Below are positions 1 through 11,707 of a stretch of 64,000 bases of DNA, piece by piece (position 1 is the stretch's first letter; each line of letters opens with the position of its first letter). The stretch is taken from NCBI RefSeq assembly GCF_021648885.1, contig NZ_JAKJHZ010000005.1:186001-250000 (forward strand), in the 5' to 3' direction. The notes below the pieces were generated by a model. That model worked only from the letters and a program-made list of their open reading frames with translations, made no database searches and was not told where the DNA came from. Made by a program: the position numbers and the translations under genes. Source of the DNA: Nocardioides potassii. GTDB taxonomy: Bacteria; Actinomycetota; Actinomycetes; Propionibacteriales; Nocardioidaceae.

Positions 1-1
1 C

Positions 2-346
2 CCCGAGGTGCTCGACACCAGCAGCCAGGTGTGGATCCGGCGCAGCGCCGCCGACCCGTGGGTGGTCGACCTGCCGATCACACCGGATCGCGACGGGCTG
101 TGGACCAGCAAGCGCGACCCCGACCACGTGGCGCCCATCGAGGACGTCACCTGGCTCGCGGAGTCGGGCATCCGCTACCTCCGGCCGGAGATCACGCTGC
201 TCTACAAGGCGGCGCTGCACCGCCCGAAGGACGACCGCGACCTCGCGGTCACCTGGCCGCTGCTGGGCGGGGACGCCCGCGCCTGGCTGCGCGAGTCGGT
301 GAGCCGGCTCTACCCGGACCACGCGTGGCTGGCGCGGATGGCCTGA
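2..346 (+). CDS. C-terminal part of a nucleotidyltransferase-like protein (partial)
   Basis: The reading frame is open from the first complete codon, so the gene starts before the window; about 114 residues of its C-terminus are present. The segment with LLYKAALHRPKDDRDL followed by WPLL and a closing WL...HAWLARM resembles the end of aminoglycoside 2''-adenylyltransferase-like proteins, where an R-x-KD-x-x-D block follows the nucleotidyltransferase fold. The catalytic part is outside the window, so the activity cannot be judged. The gene runs convergently into the lipoprotein gene, and its stop codon lies inside a 15-bp palindrome. Confidence 0.5.
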   Translation, partial: PEVLDTSSQVWIRRSAADPWVVDLPITPDRDGLWTSKRDPDHVAPIEDVTWLAESGIRYLRPEITLLYKAALHRPKDDRDLAVTWPLLGGDARAWLRESVSRLYPDHAWLARMA

Positions 347-354
347 CTCAGGCC
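340..354. terminator. palindrome at a convergent gene junction
   Basis: A perfect 15-bp palindrome, GGCCTGA-C-TCAGGCC, holds the stop codon of the left gene (TGA 344-346) and that of the right gene (TCA 348-350). In RNA it would fold as a 5-bp GC stem with a 5-nt loop on either strand. It has no T-tract, so a role as a bidirectional terminator is an inference from position. Confidence 0.45.
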
Positions 355-1610
355 GCGCGAGCCCACGCCAGCGCCTGCCGGCTGAGCTCGCGCGTCGACG
401 ACCCGAGCTCCCGCCGCACGACGCCCTCGGTCGCCGCCCACATGCCGAAGTCCTCGGTCTGGAACGTGCGGACCAGGCTCCACAGGGCGTCCTCGCCGCG
501 GGTGGTGGCGACGTAGTCGCAGACCAGGGCGGCGAGCTCGTAGTTCGCGGCGGCGTCACGTGAGTAGAACCGTCGGGTGGGCTCGAGCGTGCGGGGCTGC
601 GCGCCACCGAGCGCGTACGCCGAGATCCGGCGGCGCTCGTCGACCGGGTACGTCGTCCGGGCCAGGTACTCGGCGATCCCCTCGACGAGCCAGGTGGGGG
701 ACCGGTCGTCCGAGGCTCCGAACGCGACGTGCACGATCTCGTGGCGGAAGACGAGGCTGCGCCCGAGGACGTCGCCCACCACGGTCGGGTTGACGGCGAA
801 GCGGTAGGCCGCGACGGGGCCGCCCACCTTCGCGAGCACCGGGAAGGCCACGCCGGCGGTGTTCTCGACCGTCATCGCGCTCATCTCGTCGATCGCCGAG
901 GTGTCGGCGATGCCGTACGCGACGAACCTGCCGTTCCACCGGGGCAGGCGCGCGCGGACCGCCTCGCTCGCCGCGGCGAGGTCGCTCATCACGTAGTCGG
1001 CGTGCTGCTCGGTGTCCTCGTCGAAGATCCCGAGGATGCCGCCCTCGCGCCGCACCTCGATGCGCACCAGGTCCCACGGTGCCGGCGTCCACCCCGTCCT
1101 CGCGTCGATCTGGGTGTTGCGGTCATCGGCCAGCAGGGCGTCGTCGCCGTCACGCGTGAAGGTCCACACCATCTGCTGCGTCACCGGTCGGCGGTCGAAC
1201 CCGTCGAGCCGCATCGTGAAGTCGACGGGGAGCTGGAGGTCACCGGCACCGGAGACCTGGGTCATCACGCTCTCGTCGCCCAGCTCGTAGGACACGTCGG
1301 TCACCGGCAGCTGTGCCAGGTTGTCGAACCATCGCGCCTGGGTCGCGGAGAAGGTGAGCTCGTCGGGGTCGACCGTCGAGAGGAAGGCCTCGCGGTCACC
1401 GTCGACCAGGGCCTCCTCCCGCGCGTCGATCAGTGCCAGGGCGGCGTCGCGGAGCGACTCGTCCATACCTGCCGGCGGATCGGACCTCGACGGGAGGCCA
1501 GCAGCCCCTGACGCTGGCTGGGTGCCGTCGTCCGCGGACTGGCAGCCCGACAGCGGGAGCAGCAGGAGGCAGGCAAGCGCGGCTGACGCCGTCCCCCGCG
1601 AAGTGCGCAT
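348..1610 (-). CDS. secreted lipoprotein with a gluzincin-type metallopeptidase motif
   Basis: This 420-residue protein begins with a lipoprotein signal ending in the lipobox LSGC, so it should be anchored on the outer face of the membrane. The C-terminal half contains HEIVHVAFG, an HExxH zinc motif, and about 20 residues later WLVEGIAEYL, which supplies the expected third-ligand glutamate; this order is typical of gluzincins of the peptidase MA type. The N-terminal half has no recognised domain. An upstream in-frame start was rejected because the start at 1610 begins exactly at the signal peptide and has TATGAT (minus strand, 1618-1623) 7 nt before it. The substrate is unknown. Confidence 0.7.
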   Translation of the reverse strand: MRTSRGTASAALACLLLLPLSGCQSADDGTQPASGAAGLPSRSDPPAGMDESLRDAALALIDAREEALVDGDREAFLSTVDPDELTFSATQARWFDNLAQLPVTDVSYELGDESVMTQVSGAGDLQLPVDFTMRLDGFDRRPVTQQMVWTFTRDGDDALLADDRNTQIDARTGWTPAPWDLVRIEVRREGGILGIFDEDTEQHADYVMSDLAAASEAVRARLPRWNGRFVAYGIADTSAIDEMSAMTVENTAGVAFPVLAKVGGPVAAYRFAVNPTVVGDVLGRSLVFRHEIVHVAFGASDDRSPTWLVEGIAEYLARTTYPVDERRRISAYALGGAQPRTLEPTRRFYSRDAAANYELAALVCDYVATTRGEDALWSLVRTFQTEDFGMWAATEGVVRRELGSSTRELSRQALAWARAA

Positions 1611-1617
1611 GGCGCGG

Positions 1618-1623
1618 ATCATA
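1618..1623 (-). promoter_or_regulatory. -10 hexamer of a leaderless transcript (lipoprotein peptidase)
   Basis: TATGAT on the minus strand ends 7 nt before the ATG at 1610. It is the best match to the TANNNT consensus in the window and decides the start of the lipoprotein gene. Confidence 0.6.
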
Positions 1624-1683
1624 AGCGCGACGCTGGTCGTCGGGAGTGGGTTCGCCACGGTCGCCCCGTACGCTTGGCAGGTC

Positions 1684-2865
1684 ATGACCCAGCCGCTCGT
1701 CTACCTCGACCACGCCGCGACCACGCCCATGCTGCCGGTCGCCGTCGAGGCGATGACACGCCAGCTGTCCGGGGTGGGCAACGCGAGCTCGCTCCACGCC
1801 TCCGGTCGCGGTGCTCGCAGGGTCGTCGAGGAGTCCCGCGAGACCATCGCGGGGGCCATCGGCGCCCGCCCCGGGGACGTCGTGTTCACCTCCGGCGGCA
1901 CCGAGTCCGACAACCTCGCGCTCAAGGGCATCTTCTGGGCACGCCGCGCCGAGGACCCGCGTCGTACGCGCATCCTGTCGACGTCCATCGAGCACCACGC
2001 GGTGCTCGACCCGCTGCACTGGCTGGGCACCTACGACCACGCCGACGTCGAGCTGCTGCAGGTGTCCGCCCAGGGAGTGCTCGACGTCGAGGCCCTGCGG
2101 GAGTCGGTGGCCCGGGACCCCGAGTCCGTCGGGCTGATCTCGGTGATGTGGGCCAACAACGAGGTCGGATCGCTCCAGCCGCTCGACGAGGTCGTCGCGA
2201 TCGCACGCGAGCACCGGATCCCGGTGCACACGGACGCGGTCCAGGCGCTCGGCCAGGTGCCCGTCGACTTCGCCGACTCCGGTGTCGACGCGCTGACCTT
2301 CACCGGCCACAAGGTCGGCGGTCCCTACGGCGTGGGTGCGCTCGTCGTACGACGTGACCTGCCGGTCAGCGCGCTGGTGCACGGCGGCGGGCAGGAGCGC
2401 GACATCCGCAGCGGCACCCTCGACGTACCCGCGATCGCCGGCCTCGCCGCAGCGGTCGAGGCGTCGGTGAAGGCGCAGCACGAGCACGCGATCCGGGTCG
2501 CCGAGCTCCGCGACGACCTGGTGCGGCGCGTGATCGAGGTCGTCCCCGACGCCCACCTCCACGGTACCCCGTCCGGCCCCGGCCGGCTCCCCGGCAACGC
2601 GCACCTCGGGTTCCCCGGGTGCGAGGGCGACTCCCTCCTGATGCTCCTCGACGCCCGCGGCATCGAGTGCTCGACCGGGTCGGCGTGCTCCGCCGGCGTG
2701 CCGCAGCCGTCGCACGTCCTGCTGGCGATGGGCTGCGACGCGGACCAGGCGCGCCACTCGTTGCGCTTCTCGCTCGGCCACACCACCACGCCCTCCGACA
2801 TCGACGCCCTCGTCGAGGCCATCGGTCCCGTCGTCGAGCGGGCGCGGGCGGCCCGTGCGCGGTGA
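1684..2865 (+). CDS. cysteine desulfurase (IscS/NifS family)
   Basis: This 393-residue PLP enzyme should remove sulfur from cysteine to give alanine and an enzyme persulfide. It starts with the family signature [11 protein letters not shown]. The PLP-binding lysine is K210 in [11 protein letters not shown], and the persulfide-forming cysteine is C335 in [10 protein letters not shown]. The gene directly precedes mnmA, with a gap of 19 bp, which fits delivery of sulfur for tRNA 2-thiouridine formation. The same enzyme could also serve Fe-S cluster assembly, so no gene symbol is given. The ATG was chosen because the homology begins there; TACGCT lies 9 nt upstream. Confidence 0.93.
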   Translation: MTQPLVYLDHAATTPMLPVAVEAMTRQLSGVGNASSLHASGRGARRVVEESRETIAGAIGARPGDVVFTSGGTESDNLALKGIFWARRAEDPRRTRILSTSIEHHAVLDPLHWLGTYDHADVELLQVSAQGVLDVEALRESVARDPESVGLISVMWANNEVGSLQPLDEVVAIAREHRIPVHTDAVQALGQVPVDFADSGVDALTFTGHKVGGPYGVGALVVRRDLPVSALVHGGGQERDIRSGTLDVPAIAGLAAAVEASVKAQHEHAIRVAELRDDLVRRVIEVVPDAHLHGTPSGPGRLPGNAHLGFPGCEGDSLLMLLDARGIECSTGSACSAGVPQPSHVLLAMGCDADQARHSLRFSLGHTTTPSDIDALVEAIGPVVERARAARAR

Positions 2866-2884
2866 GGGTGCTGGGGTCTCAGGC

Positions 2885-3991
2885 ATGAAGGTCGTCGCCG
2901 CGATGTCCGGCGGGGTGGACTCCGCCGTCGCCGCCGCCCGTGCCGTGGAGGCCGGGCACGAGGTGACGGGTGTGCACCTCGCGCTCAGCCGCAACCCGGC
3001 GTCGTACCGCTCGGGGGCCCGGGGGTGCTGCACGATCGAGGACAGCAACGACGCGCGTCGTGCTGCGGACGTCATCGGCATCCCGTTCTACGTGTGGGAC
3101 CTCTCGGAGCGCTTCCACGAGGACGTGGTCGAGGACTTCATGGACGAGTACGCCGCCGGGCGCACGCCCAACCCGTGCCTCAGGTGCAACGAGAAGATCA
3201 AGTTCGCCGCCGTCCTCGACCGCGCCCTCGCACTGGGCTTCGACGCGGTCGCCACCGGCCACTACGCCCAGCTGCGCACGGGTGCCGACGGGCTGATCGA
3301 GATGCACCGCGCCGAGGACCACGGCAAGGACCAGTCCTACGTGCTCGGCGTGCTCGACCAGACCCAGCTGCGGCACTCGCTCTTCCCGCTCGGTGACACC
3401 GACAAGCCGTCGGTGCGTCGCGAGGCTCAGGCGCGCGGCCTCCTGGTCGCCGACAAGCCCGACTCCCACGACATCTGCTTCGTCGCCGACGGGGACAACG
3501 CCGGCTGGCTGCGCGAGAAGCTCGGCGACCGAGCGCCCAACCACGGCGGCGACATCGTCGACGCCGCGACGGGGGAGCGGGTCGGCAGCCACACCGGCAC
3601 CTACGCGTTCACGATCGGCCAGCGACGCGGCCTCCGGCTCGGGGTCCCGGCCGCCGACGGCAAGCCGCGATTCGTGCTCGACATCGAGCCGGTCACCGGG
3701 ACCGTCACGGTCGGCCCGCGCGAGCGCCTCGCGGTCGACCACGTCGAGGGCATCCGGCCGCGCTGGTGCGGCACCGTCCCCGAGCGCGTGGACGGCACGG
3801 TGCAGCTGCGCGCCCACGGCCGGGAGCACCGGGCGACGGTCGTCGTCGACGGCGACGGCGACCGGGTCGCCATCGACCTCCACGACCCGGCCGAGGGCAT
3901 CGCGCCGGGGCAGGCCGCGGTCATCTACGACGGCACGCGCGTCGTCGGCTCCGCCACCATCTCGGCCACGCGGCCCGTCGCCACCGCATGA
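2885..3991 (+). CDS. mnmA: tRNA-specific 2-thiouridylase MnmA
   Basis: MnmA (368 residues) transfers sulfur to U34 of the Lys, Glu and Gln tRNAs using ATP. The PP-loop SGGVDS is at the N-terminus. The catalytic cysteine pair is C101 in RCNEKIKF and C198 in [11 protein letters not shown], matching the C102/C199 pair of the E. coli enzyme in position and context. TIGQRRGL in the C-terminal half is also typical of the family. An in-frame start 30 bp upstream would overlap the family start, so the ATG at 2885 is preferred. The stop overlaps the next start (ATGA), so translation is coupled to the MetE-like gene. Confidence 0.95.
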   Translation: MKVVAAMSGGVDSAVAAARAVEAGHEVTGVHLALSRNPASYRSGARGCCTIEDSNDARRAADVIGIPFYVWDLSERFHEDVVEDFMDEYAAGRTPNPCLRCNEKIKFAAVLDRALALGFDAVATGHYAQLRTGADGLIEMHRAEDHGKDQSYVLGVLDQTQLRHSLFPLGDTDKPSVRREAQARGLLVADKPDSHDICFVADGDNAGWLREKLGDRAPNHGGDIVDAATGERVGSHTGTYAFTIGQRRGLRLGVPAADGKPRFVLDIEPVTGTVTVGPRERLAVDHVEGIRPRWCGTVPERVDGTVQLRAHGREHRATVVVDGDGDRVAIDLHDPAEGIAPGQAAVIYDGTRVVGSATISATRPVATA

Positions 3992-4977
3992 GCACCGCCA
4001 CCGGGATCGGCTCGCTGCCCGGCACCACCGACACCGCCTACGCGGAGGCCGTGCGCCTCGTGCTGGGCGAGCTCTCCGACCTGCCGCACGTGCCCGAGCT
4101 GCCCGGTCGCGGAGTCACCGCGGGCATGACCGGCCGCGCACTGGCCGTCGCAGACGGGCTCGCCGCCGACCTCCAGCCCGCCGGCTGGCGGCTGACGGAC
4201 TCCAGCGGCATCGACCACCGGCGGGCCCGGTCGCTCCTCGCGCAGGACCTGGACACCGTGGAGGAGCTGGCCCGGGGCTACACGGGGACCTTCAAGACGC
4301 AGGTCACCGGTCCGTGGACGCTCGCCGCGACCGTCGAGAAGCCACGCGGCGACAAGGTGCTCAGCGACCACGGCGCCCGCCGAGAGCTCGCCCAGTCACT
4401 GGCCGAGGGTCTGCGAGTCCATCTGGCCGACCTCCGCCGGCGGATCGACGGCGTCGACCGCTGGGTCGTCCAGCTCGACGAGCCTGCGTTGGCCGCTGTG
4501 GTCGCGGGCCGCGTCCCCACCTCCAGCGGCTACGGCCGGCACCGCACGATCGACCTGCCCGAGGCGTCGGCCCACCTCGAGTGGGTCGTCGAGGCCGTGA
4601 CCGACGCCGGTGCCGAGGCGTGGCTGCACTCCTGCGCGCCGCAGACGCCATGGTCGATGGTCGCCGGCACCGGGGTGGCCGGGCTGTCCGCCGACCTCGA
4701 CATGCTCGGCCCCGCGGACCTCGACACGTTCGCCGAAGCGGTCGAGGCGGGTCGGACGACCGCGCTCGGCATCGTGCCGTCGACCGACCAGGCCACGGCG
4801 CCGTCGGACGCGCGGCTCGTCGAGCGCGTGCAGCGGTGGCTGGACATGCTCGGCCTCGACCCGGAGACCGCGGGCGAGCACCTCGTCGTCACCCCGACCT
4901 GCGGGCTGGCCGGCGCGACCCCGGCGTGGGCCGCCCGCGCCGTACGCCTCTCCGCGACGGTCGCCCGCAACCTCTGA
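3988..4977 (+). CDS. cobalamin-independent methionine synthase-like protein (MetE C-terminal domain)
   Basis: The 329-residue protein corresponds to the catalytic C-terminal barrel of MetE only. The starting GIGSLPGT motif and the zinc ligand pair HSC in WLHSCAPQ, with a later cysteine in TPTCGLAG, match the His-Cys...Cys zinc site that activates the homocysteine thiol. Full MetE is about 750 residues, so the N-terminal half is missing. Stand-alone domains like this are common in actinobacteria, and their methyl donor is not established. Coupling to mnmA by an ATGA overlap places it in the same sulfur-metabolism transcript. Confidence 0.8.
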   Translation: MSTATGIGSLPGTTDTAYAEAVRLVLGELSDLPHVPELPGRGVTAGMTGRALAVADGLAADLQPAGWRLTDSSGIDHRRARSLLAQDLDTVEELARGYTGTFKTQVTGPWTLAATVEKPRGDKVLSDHGARRELAQSLAEGLRVHLADLRRRIDGVDRWVVQLDEPALAAVVAGRVPTSSGYGRHRTIDLPEASAHLEWVVEAVTDAGAEAWLHSCAPQTPWSMVAGTGVAGLSADLDMLGPADLDTFAEAVEAGRTTALGIVPSTDQATAPSDARLVERVQRWLDMLGLDPETAGEHLVVTPTCGLAGATPAWAARAVRLSATVARNL

Positions 4978-4992
4978 CCACCGCCCAGCGGA

Positions 4993-5006
4993 GCTGATCA
5001 GTCAGC
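4993..5006. terminator. small hairpin at a convergent gene junction
   Basis: GCTGA-TCAG-TCAGC forms a 5-bp stem between the MetE-like gene and the convergent hydrolase gene. The hydrolase stop (TCA 5002-5004) is in the right arm. There is no T-tract. Confidence 0.3.
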
Positions 5007-5634
5007 GGGAAGCAACGTGCGCGTCGAGGACCTCGAGCACCGAGGCGGTCGCCACGTCGTGCCAGCGACCTGAACCGCTGAGCATGTAGTGGCCGAGGGC
5101 GCCCATGTCGCGCAGCTCGGCACTGTCGGCCACCGACCGGGCGCGCTCGACGTAGCGGCTGGTCTCGCGGAACGAGGTGATGCGGTCGCGCCGCCCGTGC
5201 GCGGCACGCAGCGTGCGCCCGGCCAGGGTGGCGACGGGGTCCTCGGCGGACCACCACGGGGCGAGCCCGACGACACCGACGACCGAGGGGTCGTCGGCTG
5301 CGTGGACGGCGACGCGCGCGCCCATCGAGTGGCCCAGGAGCACGACGGGCACGTCGCCGTGCACGGCTCGTACCCGGTCGAGCGCCCACCGCGCGTCGGC
5401 CACCGCGTCGGCACCGCCGTTCCAGCCGCGCCGGCGGTAGCGGACCAGCCACACGCCCGCCCCCACCTCGTGCGCGCGCGGCGCGACCTCGCGCGCCAGC
5501 CAGGACGCCCGGCGCCACGAGGCGCTGCGACCGTCGACCGACTGCCTCGAGCGCGGCTTCCCGCCGTGCAGGACCAGCACCATCGCCCGGGGGTGCTCCG
5601 GGGCGTCGTACGTCGACAGGGTCGGCTCGCTCAC
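5002..5634 (-). CDS. alpha/beta hydrolase
   Basis: The 210-residue cytosolic protein has an alpha/beta hydrolase plan: an early VLVLHGG strand-loop (oxyanion region), the nucleophile elbow GHSMG, an aspartate in HGRRDRIT and a histidine in LGHYML near the C-terminus, which together can form a Ser-Asp-His triad. It has no signal peptide. The GTG start is preceded by AAGGAG at good spacing. The substrate cannot be told from the sequence; dienelactone hydrolase-like or esterase activity is possible. Confidence 0.75.
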   Translation of the reverse strand: MSEPTLSTYDAPEHPRAMVLVLHGGKPRSRQSVDGRSASWRRASWLAREVAPRAHEVGAGVWLVRYRRRGWNGGADAVADARWALDRVRAVHGDVPVVLLGHSMGARVAVHAADDPSVVGVVGLAPWWSAEDPVATLAGRTLRAAHGRRDRITSFRETSRYVERARSVADSAELRDMGALGHYMLSGSGRWHDVATASVLEVLDAHVASR

Positions 5635-5704
5635 GTGACTCCTTCGGCGCGGGCGCCCGCCCGGATGGGACGTGGTGCGGGGGACAGGTGTGCGGGACAG
5701 GTGC

Positions 5705-5745
5705 GACGAGGGAGGACCTCCGTCGCCCGGAGATCCTCCCTCGTC
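5705..5745 (-). terminator. strong hairpin after the TetR-MFS unit
   Basis: GACGAGGGAGGA and TCCTCCCTCGTC form a perfect 12-bp inverted repeat, with an inner CTCCG/CGGAG pairing. It lies 16 bp past the stop of the MFS gene on the minus strand, with no T-run on either side. Confidence 0.65.
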
Positions 5746-5760
5746 AGGTGCTCTGGCGGA

Positions 5761-7368
5761 TCAGTGCGCGACGACACCCTCCGGGCCGTCGGTCGCGAGC
5801 TCCTCGTGCGGGACGTTGAGGAAGACCCAGATCACGATGGACGCGGCCAGCATCAGGAACGCGCCGACGAGGAACGCCTGGGTGGAGCCCTCGGTGAAGA
5901 TCTGGTGCTGGGCGATCAGCTGGATCTGCTCCATCTGCGCGGGCGTGGGCTGCGGGCCTCCGGCCTGGGCCGCCGCGGCGCCCGCCTCGGCGAACTCCTT
6001 GCCCCGGTCGGTGAAGGTCTGCGTGGCGACGGTGGCGAGCACCGCCAGGCCGAGCGCGCCGCCGACCTGCTGGGCGGTGTTGAGCACACCGGAACCGATG
6101 CCCGACTCCTGCGACCGGAGGTGGTGGACGGCGGTCAGCGTCACGGGGACGAAGGTCAGGCCCATGCCGAAGGACATCATGACGATGAAGGGCAGGATGT
6201 CGGTGACGTAGGTGCCCGTCACCTCCTGTGCCGGGAACGTCGTGTCGTAGGGCAGCGTGGAGAAGCCGAACAGCGCGCCGGCGGCGAACAGGGTGCCGAC
6301 CCCGGAGATGAAGCGGGGGTCGATGCGGCTGACGAGGTTGGACGCCAGTCCCGCACCCACGACGATGCCCACCGTGAACGGGAGGAACGCGACGCCTGCC
6401 TTCAGCGGGCTGTAGCCCATGACGTTCTGGATGTACTGGCTGAGGAAGTAGAACATCGCGAACATCGCAGCCGGCGCGAGGAACATCGCCACGAAGCTCG
6501 ACGCACGGGTGCGGTTGGTGAAGATGCGGAAGGGGAGGAGGGGGTGCTCGACCCGGCTCTCGATGACGCCGAACAGCACCAGGACGATGACACCAGCGAC
6601 CAGGCTCGCGATGGTGAGGCCGTCACCCCAGCCCTCGGTGCCCGCGCGGGACAGGCCGTAGACCACGCCGAGGAGACCCAGGGTGCCGGTGACGGCACCG
6701 GGGAGGTCGAGCTGACCGGGGTGCGACTCGGACTCGTTGAGGAAGCGGGGCGCGAGGGCCGCCGAGACCAGGCCGATCGGCACGTTGATGAGGAACGTCA
6801 GGCGCCAGCCGTCGACGACCACGCCGAACACCTCGGGCGAGGTGCCGGTGAGCCAGCCTCCGAGGATCAGGCCCACGGCCGCCCCGGCGCCCGACATCGC
6901 GGCGTAGACGGCGAACGCCCGGTTGCGAGCCGGACCGGCCGGGAAGGTGGTGGTGATGAGGGCCAGCGCCGCGGGCGAGGCGAGCGCCGCACCGAGGCCC
7001 TGCAGGCCGCGGGCGCCGAGCAGCAGGGGCTCGTTGGTCGCGAGGCCACCGAGCAGCGAGGCGACGGCGAAGATCGCGAGACCCGCCATGAACACCTTGC
7101 GGCGGCCGTAGAGGTCGCCCAGGCGCCCGCCGAGCAGCAGCAGGCTTCCGAACGCCAGGGCGTAGCCGGTGACGACCCACTGGAGGTTGGCCTGGCTGAT
7201 GTCCAGGTCCTTCTGGATGTAGGGGAGGGCGATGTTGGCGATCGTCGCGTCGAGCACGACCATCAGCTGGGCGATCGAGATGAGGACGAGGGCCCAGGTC
7301 AGGTTGAGCTCGCGCTGGGGCGGTGAGGCGGCCCCGGACTCCGGGGACGTGCTGGTGGTGTCGGTCAT
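5761..7368 (-). CDS. MFS drug efflux transporter, DHA2 (14-TMS, EmrB/QacA) family
   Basis: This 535-residue integral membrane protein should export a hydrophobic drug or metabolite by proton antiport. Visible family marks are LDATIANIALP in the first helix (about residues 39-49), motif A as GRLGDLYGRRKVF (about 81-93) and motif C-like GAAVGLILGGWLTG near the fifth helix, followed by enough hydrophobic segments for 14 helices. It lies 55 bp downstream of a TetR gene on the same strand, with GAAGGAAG as ribosome binding site. Control by that repressor and induction by its ligand are inferred. Confidence 0.9.
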   Translation of the reverse strand: MTDTTSTSPESGAASPPQRELNLTWALVLISIAQLMVVLDATIANIALPYIQKDLDISQANLQWVVTGYALAFGSLLLLGGRLGDLYGRRKVFMAGLAIFAVASLLGGLATNEPLLLGARGLQGLGAALASPAALALITTTFPAGPARNRAFAVYAAMSGAGAAVGLILGGWLTGTSPEVFGVVVDGWRLTFLINVPIGLVSAALAPRFLNESESHPGQLDLPGAVTGTLGLLGVVYGLSRAGTEGWGDGLTIASLVAGVIVLVLFGVIESRVEHPLLPFRIFTNRTRASSFVAMFLAPAAMFAMFYFLSQYIQNVMGYSPLKAGVAFLPFTVGIVVGAGLASNLVSRIDPRFISGVGTLFAAGALFGFSTLPYDTTFPAQEVTGTYVTDILPFIVMMSFGMGLTFVPVTLTAVHHLRSQESGIGSGVLNTAQQVGGALGLAVLATVATQTFTDRGKEFAEAGAAAAQAGGPQPTPAQMEQIQLIAQHQIFTEGSTQAFLVGAFLMLAASIVIWVFLNVPHEELATDGPEGVVAH

Positions 7369-7423
7369 GGGTCTTCCTTCAGAGAGGGGCGGGACTGATG
7401 AGAGCAGGGGGGTACGACAGTGG

Positions 7424-8035
7424 TCAGGTGGTGGAGCGGGGGCAGGGGCCGTTGAGTGCGGCGGGCAGGACCACCTCGTCGAGCACGCGCCCGACGAGCT
7501 CGGGGGTCACGGTCTCGCCGAGCAGGAACACCCTGTGCAGCACGATCCCGGCGAGCGCGGGCGCGAGGATCGAGAGGTCCACGTCGGGGTGGAGCTCACC
7601 GCGCTCGCGAGCACGCTCGTAGATCGCGCGCGACGCCTCGACCTTGGGGCCGATGAAGTCGCGCCGGTAGACCTCGGCGAACTCGGGGTCGCGGCCCATC
7701 GCGGTGACGACCGCGGACAGGACGGACTGGGCCATCCGGTCGTCGAGCCCGCCGTTGCCGCCGCAGTACGCCGCGAGCAGGTCACCACGCAGGCTGCCGG
7801 TGTCCGGGAGGACCGTCTCGCCCTTGTGCGCCATGATCGCGGCGACCACGAGCTCCGGCTTGCCCTTCCAGCGGCGGTAGAGCGTCGCCTTCGACGCCTT
7901 GGCCCGGGTGGCGACGGCGTCCATGGTGAGAAGGTCGTAGCCGACCTCGTCGAGCACCTCGAGGGTGGCCTCGAGGATCTGCAGCTCGCGCTCGCCCTCG
8001 ACGCGAGGGCGGGTGGCGGTCTCGGTGGGGGTCAT
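7424..8035 (-). CDS. TetR/AcrR family transcriptional regulator
   Basis: The 203-residue protein has an N-terminal TetR helix-turn-helix (ILEATLEVLDEVGYDLLTM, then AVATRAKASKATLYRRWKGK, about residues 19-58) and a helical C-terminal ligand domain. It is the first gene of a two-gene unit with the DHA2 exporter. The ATG has AAGGA upstream. The intergenic region in front of it carries two related palindromes (8079-8095 and 8135-8144) that suit an autoregulating repressor. The inducer is unknown. Confidence 0.88.
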   Translation of the reverse strand: MTPTETATRPRVEGERELQILEATLEVLDEVGYDLLTMDAVATRAKASKATLYRRWKGKPELVVAAIMAHKGETVLPDTGSLRGDLLAAYCGGNGGLDDRMAQSVLSAVVTAMGRDPEFAEVYRRDFIGPKVEASRAIYERARERGELHPDVDLSILAPALAGIVLHRVFLLGETVTPELVGRVLDEVVLPAALNGPCPRSTT

Positions 8036-8078
8036 GCGTCCTTCCCGGTCGTGGGCGGAGTGACGGTGGTCACGATGA

Positions 8079-8095
8079 AACGAAACGGTTTCGTT
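8079..8095. promoter_or_regulatory. TetR operator candidate 1
   Basis: AACGAAAC-G-GTTTCGTT is a perfect 17-bp palindrome, 43 bp upstream of the tetR start. Size and symmetry fit a TetR-dimer site, and a related sequence recurs 40 bp further up. Confidence 0.6.
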
Positions 8096-8113
8096 CCGTC
8101 AACTGCACCGTAG

Positions 8114-10357
<2,244 letters not shown>

Positions 10358-10425
10358 GCGGCGCAGGTTTGGGATCTCCCGGCGGGGGCCACAAGCACCT
10401 GAACGACTAGTCCCTGGGAGTCAGC

Positions 10426-11676
10426 ATGCGCCTCACCCGTTCTCTTGCCTCTGTGCTCATCGCGGCCGCCGGCCTCGCGGCGCCGCTCGCGATCGCCCCG
10501 ACCGCCCAGGCCGCCGCCGTCACCTGCGGTGGCCTGAAGGCCACGATCGTCGGCAACGACAAGGCCAACTCGATCACCGGCACGCCCAAGCGCGACGTCA
10601 TCGCCGCGCGCGGTGGCAACGACACGATCCGCGGGCTCGCCGGCAACGACGTGATCTGCGGCGGCGACGGCGCTGACCGCATCCTGGGCGGCGAGGGCGA
10701 CGACCGGCTCTACGGGGAGAGCGACGGGCTCCGGCTCGATCCCTACGGCCGCACGATCAAGAAGGGCGACACCGTCTCCGGCGGGCTGGGCAACGACATC
10801 ATCGACCTCGGCTACGACCCGCGCCCGGCGACGGCCGGGACGGTCGTCGAGCTCGACGGGGTGTCCTACCTCAACGCCCCGGCTCCCGTCGTGGTCGACT
10901 TCCAGACCGCCCGGGTGGTGCCGATCGCCGCGGAGGGCAGCGACACGGTCGCCGGCTTCGACGGCGGCATCCGCGTGGTCGGGAGCCTGTTCAACGACAC
11001 CGTCAAGGGCACCAACAAGCGCGACGTGATCGCCGGTCGCGGCGGCGACGACACGATCTTCGGCCGTGGCGGCGACGACGTCCTGAGTGCCGACACCTCG
11101 GGCACGGTCGGCAACGACCGGCTCTACGGCGACGCGGGCGACGACCAGCTCCTGGGCGTCGTCGGGATCGACACGTTCGTCGGCGGCAGCGGCAGCGACG
11201 ACCTGCGCACCACCTCCGAGAGTCACCAGGTCTGGCGCGGTGGCAGCGGCAGCGACACGATGACCTTCCCGATCCCGGCGGAGTCGGGTTTCGTCGCCAA
11301 GGGCTACGGCGGCCAGGACAAGCTGCGCATCGTCGCCAGCTCGAACCCCGCCCTCAAGCCCACGCTCCGCATCGACCAGCTGAAGAAGACGACCATCCGC
11401 GACCTCCAGCCGTTCACGCTGGAGGGCAGGATCACGGGCTTCAGCGACGTCGTCCTGCCGGCCCGCGCCCTGTCGATCTTCAAGGGCAGCAACGACTCGG
11501 AGATCATCACCGCCGACCCCGACTACCGGGTGCTCATCTACGGTCGCGGCGGCGCTGACGTCATGACCGGCTCCGACGAGCCCGACCGCCTCGACGGCGG
11601 CAAGGGCTTCGACATCGCCCGCGGGCGTGGCGGCAACGACACCTGCACGTCCGCGGAGAAGCGCTCGAGCTGCTGA
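10426..11676 (+). CDS. secreted calcium-binding RTX-like repeat protein
   Basis: The 416-residue protein has a signal peptide (MRLTRSLASVLIAAAGLAAP, cleavage near AQA-AA). It then has glycine/aspartate nonapeptide-like repeats of the GGNDTIRG, GGDGADRILGG and GRGGDDTIFG type in three blocks. Such repeats form a calcium-filled parallel beta roll. There is no catalytic domain and no type I secretion signal; in a Gram-positive cell the Sec route is expected. The final RGGNDTCTSAEK...C suggests a disulfide-capped end. GGGAG precedes the ATG. The role (adhesion, matrix or enzyme scaffold) is unknown. Confidence 0.82.
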   Translation: MRLTRSLASVLIAAAGLAAPLAIAPTAQAAAVTCGGLKATIVGNDKANSITGTPKRDVIAARGGNDTIRGLAGNDVICGGDGADRILGGEGDDRLYGESDGLRLDPYGRTIKKGDTVSGGLGNDIIDLGYDPRPATAGTVVELDGVSYLNAPAPVVVDFQTARVVPIAAEGSDTVAGFDGGIRVVGSLFNDTVKGTNKRDVIAGRGGDDTIFGRGGDDVLSADTSGTVGNDRLYGDAGDDQLLGVVGIDTFVGGSGSDDLRTTSESHQVWRGGSGSDTMTFPIPAESGFVAKGYGGQDKLRIVASSNPALKPTLRIDQLKKTTIRDLQPFTLEGRITGFSDVVLPARALSIFKGSNDSEIITADPDYRVLIYGRGGADVMTGSDEPDRLDGGKGFDIARGRGGNDTCTSAEKRSSC

Positions 11677-11698
11677 CCGGGCCGCTTGTCGAGCCCGG
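11677..11698 (+). terminator. possible terminator hairpin after the RTX-like gene
   Basis: CCGGGC (11677-11682) pairs with GCCCGG (11693-11698) across a 10-nt loop immediately after the stop codon. There is no T-tract, so support is modest. Confidence 0.35.
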
Positions 11699-11707
11699 GC
11701 CGTCCCG

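Noticed and set aside
5089..7326. A long open frame (745 codons) on the plus strand opposite the MFS gene and its neighbours
   Set aside because: It is antisense to clear genes, has Arg/Gly/Asp-rich composition of a GC-driven shadow frame and no family motif.
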